Shown in pieces: positions 41,484 to 52,177 of a stretch of 64,000 nt of DNA. The stretch's first letter is position 1, and each line of letters begins with the position of its first letter. The stretch is from Pseudalkalibacillus sp052246725 (GTDB taxonomy: Bacteria > Bacillota > Bacilli > Bacillales > Fictibacillaceae), in assembly GCA_052246725.1 (NCBI GenBank), contig JBQQCL010000011.1; one strand, 5' to 3'. Position numbers and translations under genes: made by a program. A model generated the notes under the pieces. The model saw only the letters and a list, made by a program, of their open reading frames with translations. It was not told where the DNA came from and made no database searches.

Positions 41484-42668
41484 TCATTCAGGTTTTTGAG
41501 CCACGAGTGTAAACAGTTTGGGAAGACCGATATCGTGGACCTTTTGATTTGGTTCTTCATCAAGTACTTTGACAATGAGGCCCGTTTTGGCAACTGCAGT
41601 AATCAATTCACCGAGCGTCCATTTCCGCTGCAGCACTTTCATCATTTCTTTTTTTTCGTCAGCAGAGTACTTGGAAAAAGCGACATTCCTGTTTTCAATC
41701 GTTGGATCAAAATAGTTCCCACTTACCTTATGCTTTTTCCCTTTCGAAGTAATCAGTTTGGTCGAAATCGGGTGGAACTCATGTAACACAAATGTCCCTC
41801 CCGGCTTTAATAAGCGATTTATCACCTCTACAAGTGGATCCAGACTGATATAGTAATGGAGCACCCCCAGTTCCATCAAGACGAAATCAAATGCATGATC
41901 TTCTTCCTCCTTATCTGTAAAAGAAAGTACATCTGAAACGACATACCGGATATCGACATCTGCTTGATCAGCAACCGCATCTGCAAAAGCTGCATTTTCC
42001 TTAGAGAAATCAACGACGGTCACATCCGCTCCTAATAATGATAAAGCGACTGCCTTAATGCCATTTGATCCCATCAGGTGGGCAATTCTTTTCTCTTCGA
42101 CAGGCTTCATATGGCGATAGAAAGAGTTGCTCAACCTTCCTTCAGGGTTCTGTTTTATTTTTGCAGCAACATCACCAGGTTCACCGTGACGGTTGATCAA
42201 TGCTTGAAAATTGTCTTGATTCCAGGCAGCTTGATTCTGTTCAGTCATCTGCATTTGCAACTCGAACAGATGGCTGTTGATCAACGCTTCGTATCGAGGG
42301 TCGGCCAAAATTGCATAAAGCGACTGGCACCAAAGATGCTGCCCGTTCATCTCAATTTGAATTCGGTAAGGATCCGTCCTTAAGGCTTTATTGTAGTTGC
42401 ATTGCACACTAACCGGAACCTTCTCCATACTGAAATGAAAACTTCCCTGGTCTTTTGTCTTCTCAATGGCTGTCGGTGTATACGGCAAAAATGTCTCATG
42501 AACTGTTCCAAGAAGATCCCACTGCACTTCTACAGTAACTTCTGCTGGTTTCGAGAGAACGTCCTGTAAAAAAAGGGCTGCTTCCCCAACGAATTGATAG
42601 GGAATCGATTGTTGCTCGAAAACGGCAACGATATTGCCGATCGTCAATTCATAATCTGATGAATGCAT
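41484..42668 (-). CDS. Class I SAM-dependent methyltransferase with a nucleotidyltransferase-like N-terminal domain
   Basis: A 394-residue protein. Residues about 1-150 look like a degenerate nucleotidyltransferase-type domain (VGEAALFLQDVLSKPAEVTVEVQWD), without visible catalytic acids. From about residue 185 a class I methyltransferase follows: HLMGSNGIKAVALSLLGADVTVVDFS (the SAM loop, with GSNG in place of GxGxG), VRYVVSDVLSF and a LLKPGGTFVLHEF motif. It should transfer a methyl group to an unknown small molecule or protein. No neighbour suggests a substrate. It may be two fused functions or a methyltransferase with a substrate-binding module. Confidence 0.75.
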   Translation of the reverse strand: MHSSDYELTIGNIVAVFEQQSIPYQFVGEAALFLQDVLSKPAEVTVEVQWDLLGTVHETFLPYTPTAIEKTKDQGSFHFSMEKVPVSVQCNYNKALRTDPYRIQIEMNGQHLWCQSLYAILADPRYEALINSHLFELQMQMTEQNQAAWNQDNFQALINRHGEPGDVAAKIKQNPEGRLSNSFYRHMKPVEEKRIAHLMGSNGIKAVALSLLGADVTVVDFSKENAAFADAVADQADVDIRYVVSDVLSFTDKEEEDHAFDFVLMELGVLHYYISLDPLVEVINRLLKPGGTFVLHEFHPISTKLITSKGKKHKVSGNYFDPTIENRNVAFSKYSADEKKEMMKVLQRKWTLGELITAVAKTGLIVKVLDEEPNQKVHDIGLPKLFTLVAQKPE

Positions 42669-42732
42669 TCTGTTTCCTCCGTCAACATGTGTATCTCATT
42701 ATAAGATGACAGAATCAAACCCAAAATTCAAT

Positions 42733-42768
42733 AAAACAGGCACCCCTTTCAAAAGAGGCGCCTGTTTG
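42733..42768. terminator. Terminator of the giant subtilase gene
   Basis: AAACAGGC and GCCTGTTT pair around ACCCCTTTCAAAAGAGGC, which itself pairs (CCTTT/AGAGG). It lies eight bases past the protease stop and could also act in the other direction. Confidence 0.8.
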
Positions 42769-42775
42769 GCATGAA

Positions 42776-45700
42776 TCAATTTGCTAATTGAAGTTCTTTT
42801 ATCGTAATCGTGAGTGGATCATAGGAAATCTTATCGCCATCTCCCATTATTGCAGTGATCTGATAGGTGTATTCTTGGCCTGGTTCAACAGTTTCGTCCG
42901 TAAAGCTAACTTCTTTCACTTCTGAAATCTGTTCTCCATTCCGTTCGATAACATATCGTTCTGCATCTTGGGCTTTCCAGGTCAATTGAACATTCCCATC
43001 TTTCACTGTTGCCTCTGCTTCAGGCTGGGTATCCGGTTTACCTGCCACGATGACATGAAGTCGATTTTCAGACTCTGCCGTCCCAGCAAAGTTCTCAGCC
43101 TCAGCACGAAGGAAGTAGCTGCCGTTTCCGATCTCCAACTCGATTTCGAATGTACCATCAGGCTTCGTTTGAACTGAACCAAGTTCATTACGAGCATTTC
43201 CTCTCTCTGCATATACATGGACCGTTGTACCTGGATCAGCTTTTCCAGTCACGATCACCGGTTCATGCTTGAATTTCAATTCTTCATCATCCCATTCTGG
43301 GGCGTTTGGTGCTTGTTGTTCAGCATCCATCGCCCATTTCAGAGAGTTGGTGAAGAGTTGTTTCCCTTCTTCAGTCCAACCATATTCAGGACCGATGATG
43401 TTCGTCACAGCAAAGGAAGATAGCAGTAAGTGCATGTGACTTTCGCTTCTGAATTCATATGCGATTGAGGATCCTTTTTCAGTTTCATCTACTAACAATT
43501 CTGCCAATGTCATGCCTGGATAATCTTTGAACGTGGAATATGGACTCTTGGCTGCATGCACTTTGATCGGTGTATCTTCATTTCCTTCTTCCACAAGACC
43601 TTCAAATAATGGGTGGTCTTTCAGCGGTTGGATGTATACTGCTCCCTCATCATAACCATGCTGGTCTTTTTGAGGATATCCTTCTGCTGTTTCAAGGAGT
43701 TGAATCGAACCTTCGCCGACACCCCAAGTTCCAACAAACACGACGCTGACTTGTTTTTCATCTGATTCTTCAATCAATTGTTCCACTTGTTCTGTTGTAC
43801 CTTCTTTAGTATTGACGAGTATGAGGCTGTAATCTTCTACTTGTCCAAGAAGATTCCAATCTCTAGACTCTGCGTAGACTTCTTGATCATTCAAGAAATT
43901 GACTAGCGCATCATTCACATCTCCGAGAACAGCCACTTGGTAAGCGTTCATCGACAGATTCGCCTCAACATCTTCTTCACCAACTGTAATGGTTTCTGTT
44001 GATGGCAAGTAACCGTCAACCTCCATCTTCAGCTCATAATTCCCTGGAAGAAGATTTTCGAATGCGTAGCCTCCTGAGACATCGGTTGTCGTTTCTTCCA
44101 CAAATCCAGCTGGGTCCTCTGGCGTTAGTGTCAATTGGACTCCTTCAATACCATCTTCTGTTTCAGCATTGATGATTTGTCCAGATAACGACACGCCTTC
44201 GATTGCCTCCATTGTGAAATTCAACGTGACTGAATCTCCAAGCTCAGCTACATCAGCTTCCTTGACCTGTTCGACAAATCCTCGTGCCTGAACCTTCACC
44301 TCGTAATGACCTACGCCAACACCTAATCTGTAAGATCCATCATCAGTAGTCGTTACTTCGATTCCTTCTGATGGAATTGTAACTTTTGCGTTTGAAATTG
44401 GATTTCCGTCTGCATCGGTAACCGTACCTTTGATTTCACCAAGACTTGCTGTTGTCGCAAAATCAATCGCATTCAAGTAGATTTGTTTTGCTTCATCTGT
44501 CCAGCGACTTTCTGGTGAACCGTATCCGCCAGCTTGTAGTCCGGATAAAAGGACATGCACGTTGTTGGCAGTCGGATACTTGATGCCGATTCCTTCACCA
44601 AGTACACCTTCTTCATCATGCGTTAAAGAACCGATTGTCGTTCCTGAGAAGTTCTCGTAAACGGAATACTGCTGATTGCTGTTTCCATTGTTCAAAATTT
44701 CGATTTCATCTCCAACTTCAAAACCACTGAAAATCGGATGCAGCTGATCGACTTTAACATTGATAGACTGGCTCTCGAATGAAGATCTGACGCTTTCCGG
44801 ATCTCCATAAGCATCAGCAAGACTCTTGATCGTTCCGCCGCCATACTGGCTGACAAAGATCATGCTAACTTCAAGCTCATTCGCTTCTTCCACAAATGCT
44901 CTGAACTGATCATTAGTCATCGAATAATCCTTATCGTTAAAGATGACCAATTGATAATCCGCAAGTGCTTGCTGTAGGGATTCATAATCATCTCTTTGAT
45001 AGAAATCGACATCATACCCATTCGATTCAAGGAATGGAACCAATCTTGCTTCGTTCGGACTATAGCCAATGACCGCAAGTTTTTGAGATGTCTGCATCGA
45101 GAAGGTCAAATCGACTTCTTCTCCTGCGACTACTTGAACATTTGATTGTGTATTCGCACCGTATCCGGAAGCCAATACTTTAATATCATATTCCCCTTCA
45201 GGAGCCGATACGCTGAATTCACCATTTTCATCTGTGGAAGCCTCGATTGGCGTTCCTAAGAATGAAACAGAAGCATCGGCTATAGGATCACCTGTTTCTC
45301 CATCCTTGACGATTCCATTCACGACCCCTGCATTTTCTGCAGTAAGTTCAAACGTTTCCTCGAGTGTATCTCCGTTGGAAATGTTCACAGTGAATGTTTT
45401 TTCTTCATGTCCAAATGCATTGATTGTCAATTCGTAGCTGCCTTCTTCAAGCCCTGCGTAGAAACTTCCTTCTGAATCGGTTTCAATTGTTTTCCCATTC
45501 TCCGCAATTTCTACCGTCGCTTTTACAGCCATTCCTTGATCGTTGACTACTTGACCGTGGAGTTCTCCAACAAGCGCTTCTTCGTTATCAAGCGCCCAGA
45601 GGAGTGCGTTGTTCAAGATCTTTTCACGGACAGGATCGAAGGATTGATTGGTATTCCACACATGGCTGTATGTCATATTTGCTAGTAAAATCTCGACCGA

Positions 45701-48700
45701 ATCATTTGTCCGTCCTTTATACGCGACCATACTGCCCTGGTCACCCGTGTTGTCATTCTTGAATTCAACTGCTGTATGACCGGAGTATCCATCAAAGCCA
45801 TAGTAGTAATCAAAACGTGCTGGGATGTCGAAGGTTTCGTTCAAGTCTAATCCTTCTGTAAGCGGGTGTTCTTCAACGACAGTTCCCTGTGAACCTTCTT
45901 CACTACCTCCAAAAACAGTGGTTGGATCATTTAGATAATCCTGCAAGAATCTGATTGAACCTCTGCCGCCATCCTGTCCTGTCCAAATGACAGATGTCTT
46001 GGTTTCATCCAATGCTTTCAGGAAGGCTTTAAACTCGGATTCAGATGGCACTTGACTACCAGTGTAATCTGAATTTGCGAACACGAGATCCATTTCGGCC
46101 AAACGGTCTGTATCTTCATAACCGATATATTCGACAAGGTATCCGCGCTCTTCTAGATACTCTTTCAATGTTGTATATCCTGAAGCAGTAATATCGACGA
46201 TGACACCGACAGTTGGAGATGGTTTCAAGTCAATCGGCAGTGTGACCTCTTCACTGTCTGTGATTTCCACCTCGATATCCTGACGCACATAGCCGTCTTT
46301 TTCTACACGTAACGTATACGTTCCCGGTTCAAGCCGTTCGATTGAATATTGTCCTTGTGTATTTGTCGTTGTTGCTCGTGGAACGTCCAGAACATCAATC
46401 GTCGCGCCTTCGACTGCGTTTCCATCCTTTTCACTTTCGATCACACCGGTAATTGATCCGACATTATCCTTTACATCCATATCGATCGTCAATGGTGTAC
46501 TGTTTTCAGAAACATTGACTGTCATAGTCTCTGATTGATAACCGAAGGATTGAATTTCAACTTCATATTCACCATCCAGGATCGCAATTGAGAATGTGCC
46601 ATCCTCAGGGTTCGTCTTATCAGAGAAATCCATTCCGTTGACTTTGACTTCGGCATCTAATGGATTCCCTGCCTCGTCCGTGATGGTTCCACTGATGGTT
46701 GAGTATTGTGCCTCTGCTGCCCATAATACAGTATTTACAAGCAGTTCTTTCGCTTCAGGTGTGTAGTCGTCTGCGTCATGTGAGAAATAGAACCCGTGTC
46801 CAGCCATGAGTACTTCCATACTGCCTGAAGTCCTTGGCTTATAGGCAAGACCGGTGCCGTATGGTTCAGAATCACCTTCATGTTTGATTTGTGCTAGAGG
46901 ATAACCGCTATACCCATCAAAAGCACCGATGTCGCTGGCAGCTGGTATAAGGAGCTCAATAAAGTCCCCTACCTTTGCGCCATTGAAAATTGGATGCTCT
47001 TGCGTCACCTGATATCCTGCTGCAAGTGTCGATCCACTAAAAGTCTCTCTTGTTTCAGGATCACCTCTAAGGTCGACAAGTTGTTCGATACCAGAGCCGC
47101 TCCAATAATGTTCACCGAAAATCACGCTTGTTTCATGTTCATCTGCTGCTTTCATCATTGCGTCGAATTCGGATTTGTTGAAGTCGCCATCGTTAAAGAA
47201 TACAACATCATAGTTTCCGATTTGTTCAGCAGCATCTCCTTCTGGTATTTCTGTAACTTCGACTCCTATATCATTGAATACAGAAGCAAAGTTTCGTTCA
47301 GCTGACCAGTAATCACCAATGACAGCAAGTTGAGGTACTGGAGAAAGTTCGACATTCAGTTCTCCTTCAAACCTTGCCATATCAATCTGTTCAGACTTAT
47401 TGATGTACCCTTCTTTTTCAATGGTGATGGTATAGACGATGTCTTCTAAATCCGATACTTCATATCGTCCGTTCGTGCCCGTTGTCGTTTCCGCTACGAC
47501 ATCACCGGCTTCATTTGTTACTGTAACCTGTGCTTCTTTCACTACCTGTTGGGTATTCGAATCTGTTACAAGTCCTGTGATCGTACCGCCATTCGAGGCC
47601 CCAAGTGTGATAAACACTTCCGCAGGTTCTCCATGGGTGAACGTCACTTCTTGTGTTTGCGTTTCATAACCGAGTGCGCGGATTTCCATCGTATACGTTC
47701 CTGGATCATGGAATAATTCATAATCTGCATTCGCCCCAGAACCTTCTCCAAGAACCGCTTGTGTTTTCACACCGGTTTCAACAATTTCGATTTGAGCTTC
47801 TACAGGTTCGCCATCGACGTCCACGACAGTTCCCGATACATGTCCATATTCCGCTTCGTTCAAGAAATCAATACCGTTGAACAGAATTTGCTGTTGTGCG
47901 CCCAACCACCCTTGTAAAGGTGAAATCCAAGGTGCTGCACCGTGGCTCGAAAGAAGGAGATGTGCACTGTCTTCCGATACCGCTTTATACGCGACCCCTG
48001 AACCGACAAACCCTAATGACGTATTTCCAATTGATCCGAGATGGCGTCCAGAGTACTGATTGAACCATGTCAGATCCCCGGTACGTTCGAAGAGTGTCAT
48101 TCGATCACCGACTTCATACCCTTCAAAAATCGGGTGGGCAACATCGACTTCAAGTCTTACAGCGCCACCGTCATATTGGTGATCAAATTCTTTCGGATCG
48201 CCATAATACTCGTTTAAATGTTCAATTGATCCATAGCTCGAACCCCATTGATCGGCGAAAATCAAATTCACATCATGCTCTTCAGCAGCTTGGACCAATG
48301 AATCAAAGGTGGCTGCATCAGGCTGTTCGCCACCGGAACCATAAGCTCCGTTCAGATAAACGACCTGATAACGTTCGATATCCTCAACGATATCCCAATC
48401 ACGTTCTTCAGCTGTATACCCATTGACATTCAGGAGTTTCGTCACTTCAGAATTCCAATCATTGAGTACAGCTATGTCGATCGGTTGCATTTCAACGTCG
48501 ATGATCGTTTCTTCACCTGATGTAACAGTGATCATCTGTTTTTGTTCTACATAACCGTTCAATGATAGGACCAATTCATATTTTCCTTCAAAAACGGCTT
48601 CGTCTGTATACAATCCGTTTTCATTCGTCGTTCCTTCGACAGATGTATCTTTCAACAATATCTCAACATCTGAAAGGCCATCCTGGCTTCGCTGATCTTT

Positions 48701-51700
48701 TACCTGAATTTGCAGCGAACCTGTATCTGCGGCTTCTAATACATAATCTTTTGTACGTTCATACCCCGAAACAAAACGAATGGTTTCCTCCACCTGCTGT
48801 TTCCCGTATTGTGCAACCTTGACGGTATATTCACCAGGTCGATGTTCTAACGTGAAATTTCCATTTTCATCTGCTTCAACTTCAACGCCTGTTTCCAGTA
48901 CAGAGACCTTCCCTTTTACCGGTTGTCCGTCTCCATCCTTCATGGTCCCAATCAATACGCCAGGAGATTGATAGCTTTGGATCCCTTTAGTATAAGGAAC
49001 GAGAACCTTTCCTGGTAAGACCGGAAGCCCAGATGTGCTGTAATCTGGAAGCGGGAATTCTTTTAATCTTTTACCAGTGTAGACATCCAACGCATAAAAG
49101 GTTCCGCTTGTCCCAGCAACAAAGAGGATTCCATTGGATGTGACTGATCCATTGTGCAAGGCTGAACCGACTGCCCGATTCGTCCACACGATTTCTCCTG
49201 TTTCACGGTCAAATGCTCTTAAAAGAGGATGAGCGGCAGATGTCATCACGACAAGATCCTCATAAACAACAGGAGAACCAGCTTGAGTGTCACCGATGCC
49301 TTCTACCTTCCATATTTCTTCGCCGCTATTTGGATCAAGTTTATATAGTGTACCTGTTTCGGCATTGAAATTGGTACCGACCACATACAACTCTCCATCT
49401 ACATAAACTGTACGAGCAGCGACACCTTCATTCGTAAGGGTTTTGCTCCAAACTTCAGAGCCATCAGCGATATCAATAGCCCGGATGGTCATGTTGTCGT
49501 AACTGCCGACATAGAGCTTGCCGTCACCTAAACTACCGCCAAAGAATGTCGGTGCGCCTAGAGGGGTGCTCCAAATCTTTTCACCAGTTTCGGCATTCAA
49601 CGCAGTCACATGTGCATTTTCATCCAAACCTGATCCTACAAAAAGCTTTCCATCATGATAGATTGGTGATTCATAGACTGTTATAGAGTCAGTTTGGTAG
49701 TTCCATAAAATATTACCGTTTGAGAGATTGAGCGCATAGATCCGCCCATCTTGACCACCTGATAAATAGACGACTCCATCCTCAATCGTTGGGGTTGACC
49801 GGTTCGTCGCACCTAAACGGATGCTCCAATTTTCTTCACCTGTCTCAGTATCCAGATTTACGACCCAACCACGGTCTGTCGTCAGGACAACACTCTGATC
49901 GGCAACAGCAGGAGTCGAAAATAAAATTTCTCCTTTTGAGCCCAATTCATATTCCCAACCTAGATCCAATTTGTTTATATCAATCGAGGATGGTGATACT
50001 GCGTTACGGCCATTATTGTTGTTTGCCGTATTCCAGCCAGGCTTTGAACTGGATTCGGAAGCTCCCACTTCAATCTGGATGTTCTGATCGGCATCCATAG
50101 TCACTTCCAATGACGTGCCGGCAATCCCTTCACCGGATACCTGAAGCTCATAAGTGCCGACTGGTATTTGCCCTAGTGTAAAGTTCCCTTGTTCATCGGT
50201 TCGTGCAGGCTCTAATGGTGTATCCATTACACGGATATAAGCGAAAGGCACTGTATCACCACTGTCTGCTTCCACAACTTTCCCTTCGAGCGCATAGGAT
50301 GTGGCACGTTCCAGTACCCACTCCACATCCGTCACTTCGTCTTTCTGGATATCGATGGTTAGAGTTTGGTCTTCATAGCCAAAGGACTTGATGACGACCT
50401 CGTGGCTGCCTTCTCTTATCTTCAAATCGATGACACCATCATCAGCAATATCATAGAACACACCATTGTTAAACTGAATCGTCCCGCTGATTGGTTCACC
50501 GTCTGCATTTTTCAATGTTCCTTTCAACTCTCCGGCAAATGCAGTCTCTGTCACCGCCTGATAAATGTCCACGATACCATGGCCATAAACATCATTCGGG
50601 AGTGCACCCATGAACGGTTCGACTCTTGCCGTGTCACGAAGCAGTTCTTTTATTTCATCGACTGTCAAATCAGGATTTGACTGGAGCAATAATGCAACTG
50701 CTCCTGTTACATGCGGAGTCGCCATTGATGTACCGCTTATCGTGTTGTATTTACCTTCCCCCTTAGCTGTCGGCCAGGCAGAATAGATATGATGTCCTGG
50801 TGCTGCTACATCCGGCTTTAGTAAGCGTACTTGATTACCATTCTCATCTTCCCAATAAACCGGTCCACGGCTGGAGAAGTATGCAATCTGGTCATTAACA
50901 TCTGTTGCTCCGATCGCAAACGACTGCGGGAAACTTCCTGGAGCCCCGATCGTTTGTGATCCTGGTCCATCGTTTCCTGCCGCAAACATCGGAAAGATGC
51001 CTGCAGAAACCCAGGCTTGTACATCTTCATAAAACTCCATGTTGTAGGTGTTTGCATTACCCCAGGAGTTGTTCACGACATCAGGTGCTTTTGAAGTATC
51101 TCCGCCCGGTGCCATGAACCATTGGAATGCTTCATGAATAGCAGAGGTAGTCGTGGAACCGCCATCTGAAAAGATTTTGGCTGCGATCCATTCTGCTTCC
51201 GGTGCAACACCTATCGCTTCACCTGCGCCACCGCCCACTGCGGAACCAGCAACGTGAGTACCGTGTCCGTGTCCGTCACTCGGGGTGCTGTATCCTTCAC
51301 CAGATAAGTCGATCCAAGAGTCGGAATGATCGCCGTCACGGCCGCGATAATTATGCTTCAAGGCTTCATGAGTCCCGTCGACCCCTGTGTCCATGATTCC
51401 GACAACGACCCCTTCACCTTTTAGACCATAATCACCCCAGACTTTCGTTGCTTTGATTTTTTCAAGACCCCATTGAGGTAACTTTGGAGGATTTTCATCC
51501 TGTTGAATTTCAGGTACTTTAAGGACACGGTCCAACGTGATCTGCTCAATGTCGTCCCTTTTTTGTAATTCCTTTAAAGCATCCTTTGATACAGTTGCTG
51601 ACATCGCATTGATGATCCAGAAGCTCTTATTCTTTTTTGCTTTTCCTTTTTGTTCGAGTGAGTTCATTGCTTTATCGAGTGCTTTTTGAGAGGCTTTTGC

Positions 51701-52177
51701 TTTTTCTTCGAGGTGTGTTTTCAGCAGCTTTACTTTCTCTGCCTTTGATTTCTTTGCTTTGACTTGTGGAAAAATCGCTTCGATGTCGGGACGTTCTTTC
51801 ATCCTGATGATGACGTCCACTTTTTCTTTCTTTTCCAATTGATTGAGGATATCTGCTTCAACCTTGTCAGGCTTTGTTTCAGCCTGTGGTGATTGGCCAG
51901 ATAAAGATGGAGGTTCCCATCCGAGTCCTTCCATCAATGAGGCTAATTCAACCTCACCTTCTTTTCCTTGATCAGACGATTTTTCCTCGTTAGAGGTGTC
52001 TTCCGACTTTTCTTGATACTCCGCTTCCCGTTCCTTCTCTAGGAGGTCATGATCTACGGTAGCTGAGTTGTCTGATGCTGTTTCTGCGTATGTAGATTGA
52101 GGCGCAAACATAGAGAAAATAAGTAAAAAGCTGAACAGTAATGCGAAAAGCTTGCGGTTCCGTTTAAACCTTCGCAA
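42776..52177 (-). CDS. Giant secreted subtilisin-like serine protease (3133 residues)
   Basis: A single frame with no breaks, starting at TTG 52177 after AAAGGAGTGAAAATA. A signal peptide comes first (about 30 residues, cut after AQSTYA). A propeptide of the I9 type is at about residues 115-210, then a peptidase S8 domain: Asp263 (IMDTGVDG), His305 (HGHGTHVAG), Asn402 (AAGNDG) and Ser484 (SGTSMATPH). A PQQ-type beta-propeller runs from about 745 to 1065 (repeated GxVVLTTDRG..GEENW, GVVYLSGGQDGRIYAL patterns). Five modules of about 370-385 residues follow, starting near 1233, 1616, 1986, 2365 and 2746. Each has an alpha/beta half (IAVLNDW, LAVIGDY, VGVIVDI, LAVIGYS, VAVLGDV) and carboxypeptidase-regulatory-like beta sandwiches (GTVTDADGNPISNAKV type). 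An Ig-like domain and a fibronectin III domain (about 3040-3130) end it. There is no LPxTG, SLH or membrane anchor, so it should be released. It looks like a much enlarged Bacillopeptidase F; the substrate is unknown. Confidence 0.9.
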   Translation of the reverse strand: MRRFKRNRKLFALLFSFLLIFSMFAPQSTYAETASDNSATVDHDLLEKEREAEYQEKSEDTSNEEKSSDQGKEGEVELASLMEGLGWEPPSLSGQSPQAETKPDKVEADILNQLEKKEKVDVIIRMKERPDIEAIFPQVKAKKSKAEKVKLLKTHLEEKAKASQKALDKAMNSLEQKGKAKKNKSFWIINAMSATVSKDALKELQKRDDIEQITLDRVLKVPEIQQDENPPKLPQWGLEKIKATKVWGDYGLKGEGVVVGIMDTGVDGTHEALKHNYRGRDGDHSDSWIDLSGEGYSTPSDGHGHGTHVAGSAVGGGAGEAIGVAPEAEWIAAKIFSDGGSTTTSAIHEAFQWFMAPGGDTSKAPDVVNNSWGNANTYNMEFYEDVQAWVSAGIFPMFAAGNDGPGSQTIGAPGSFPQSFAIGATDVNDQIAYFSSRGPVYWEDENGNQVRLLKPDVAAPGHHIYSAWPTAKGEGKYNTISGTSMATPHVTGAVALLLQSNPDLTVDEIKELLRDTARVEPFMGALPNDVYGHGIVDIYQAVTETAFAGELKGTLKNADGEPISGTIQFNNGVFYDIADDGVIDLKIREGSHEVVIKSFGYEDQTLTIDIQKDEVTDVEWVLERATSYALEGKVVEADSGDTVPFAYIRVMDTPLEPARTDEQGNFTLGQIPVGTYELQVSGEGIAGTSLEVTMDADQNIQIEVGASESSSKPGWNTANNNNGRNAVSPSSIDINKLDLGWEYELGSKGEILFSTPAVADQSVVLTTDRGWVVNLDTETGEENWSIRLGATNRSTPTIEDGVVYLSGGQDGRIYALNLSNGNILWNYQTDSITVYESPIYHDGKLFVGSGLDENAHVTALNAETGEKIWSTPLGAPTFFGGSLGDGKLYVGSYDNMTIRAIDIADGSEVWSKTLTNEGVAARTVYVDGELYVVGTNFNAETGTLYKLDPNSGEEIWKVEGIGDTQAGSPVVYEDLVVMTSAAHPLLRAFDRETGEIVWTNRAVGSALHNGSVTSNGILFVAGTSGTFYALDVYTGKRLKEFPLPDYSTSGLPVLPGKVLVPYTKGIQSYQSPGVLIGTMKDGDGQPVKGKVSVLETGVEVEADENGNFTLEHRPGEYTVKVAQYGKQQVEETIRFVSGYERTKDYVLEAADTGSLQIQVKDQRSQDGLSDVEILLKDTSVEGTTNENGLYTDEAVFEGKYELVLSLNGYVEQKQMITVTSGEETIIDVEMQPIDIAVLNDWNSEVTKLLNVNGYTAEERDWDIVEDIERYQVVYLNGAYGSGGEQPDAATFDSLVQAAEEHDVNLIFADQWGSSYGSIEHLNEYYGDPKEFDHQYDGGAVRLEVDVAHPIFEGYEVGDRMTLFERTGDLTWFNQYSGRHLGSIGNTSLGFVGSGVAYKAVSEDSAHLLLSSHGAAPWISPLQGWLGAQQQILFNGIDFLNEAEYGHVSGTVVDVDGEPVEAQIEIVETGVKTQAVLGEGSGANADYELFHDPGTYTMEIRALGYETQTQEVTFTHGEPAEVFITLGASNGGTITGLVTDSNTQQVVKEAQVTVTNEAGDVVAETTTGTNGRYEVSDLEDIVYTITIEKEGYINKSEQIDMARFEGELNVELSPVPQLAVIGDYWSAERNFASVFNDIGVEVTEIPEGDAAEQIGNYDVVFFNDGDFNKSEFDAMMKAADEHETSVIFGEHYWSGSGIEQLVDLRGDPETRETFSGSTLAAGYQVTQEHPIFNGAKVGDFIELLIPAASDIGAFDGYSGYPLAQIKHEGDSEPYGTGLAYKPRTSGSMEVLMAGHGFYFSHDADDYTPEAKELLVNTVLWAAEAQYSTISGTITDEAGNPLDAEVKVNGMDFSDKTNPEDGTFSIAILDGEYEVEIQSFGYQSETMTVNVSENSTPLTIDMDVKDNVGSITGVIESEKDGNAVEGATIDVLDVPRATTTNTQGQYSIERLEPGTYTLRVEKDGYVRQDIEVEITDSEEVTLPIDLKPSPTVGVIVDITASGYTTLKEYLEERGYLVEYIGYEDTDRLAEMDLVFANSDYTGSQVPSESEFKAFLKALDETKTSVIWTGQDGGRGSIRFLQDYLNDPTTVFGGSEEGSQGTVVEEHPLTEGLDLNETFDIPARFDYYYGFDGYSGHTAVEFKNDNTGDQGSMVAYKGRTNDSVEILLANMTYSHVWNTNQSFDPVREKILNNALLWALDNEEALVGELHGQVVNDQGMAVKATVEIAENGKTIETDSEGSFYAGLEEGSYELTINAFGHEEKTFTVNISNGDTLEETFELTAENAGVVNGIVKDGETGDPIADASVSFLGTPIEASTDENGEFSVSAPEGEYDIKVLASGYGANTQSNVQVVAGEEVDLTFSMQTSQKLAVIGYSPNEARLVPFLESNGYDVDFYQRDDYESLQQALADYQLVIFNDKDYSMTNDQFRAFVEEANELEVSMIFVSQYGGGTIKSLADAYGDPESVRSSFESQSINVKVDQLHPIFSGFEVGDEIEILNNGNSNQQYSVYENFSGTTIGSLTHDEEGVLGEGIGIKYPTANNVHVLLSGLQAGGYGSPESRWTDEAKQIYLNAIDFATTASLGEIKGTVTDADGNPISNAKVTIPSEGIEVTTTDDGSYRLGVGVGHYEVKVQARGFVEQVKEADVAELGDSVTLNFTMEAIEGVSLSGQIINAETEDGIEGVQLTLTPEDPAGFVEETTTDVSGGYAFENLLPGNYELKMEVDGYLPSTETITVGEEDVEANLSMNAYQVAVLGDVNDALVNFLNDQEVYAESRDWNLLGQVEDYSLILVNTKEGTTEQVEQLIEESDEKQVSVVFVGTWGVGEGSIQLLETAEGYPQKDQHGYDEGAVYIQPLKDHPLFEGLVEEGNEDTPIKVHAAKSPYSTFKDYPGMTLAELLVDETEKGSSIAYEFRSESHMHLLLSSFAVTNIIGPEYGWTEEGKQLFTNSLKWAMDAEQQAPNAPEWDDEELKFKHEPVIVTGKADPGTTVHVYAERGNARNELGSVQTKPDGTFEIELEIGNGSYFLRAEAENFAGTAESENRLHVIVAGKPDTQPEAEATVKDGNVQLTWKAQDAERYVIERNGEQISEVKEVSFTDETVEPGQEYTYQITAIMGDGDKISYDPLTITIKELQLAN

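Noticed and set aside
42776..52177. Possible cell-wall anchor or S-layer domain in the giant protease
   Set aside because: The C-terminus is an Ig-like and fibronectin-type domain followed directly by the stop; no LPxTG, SLH or hydrophobic tail is seen.
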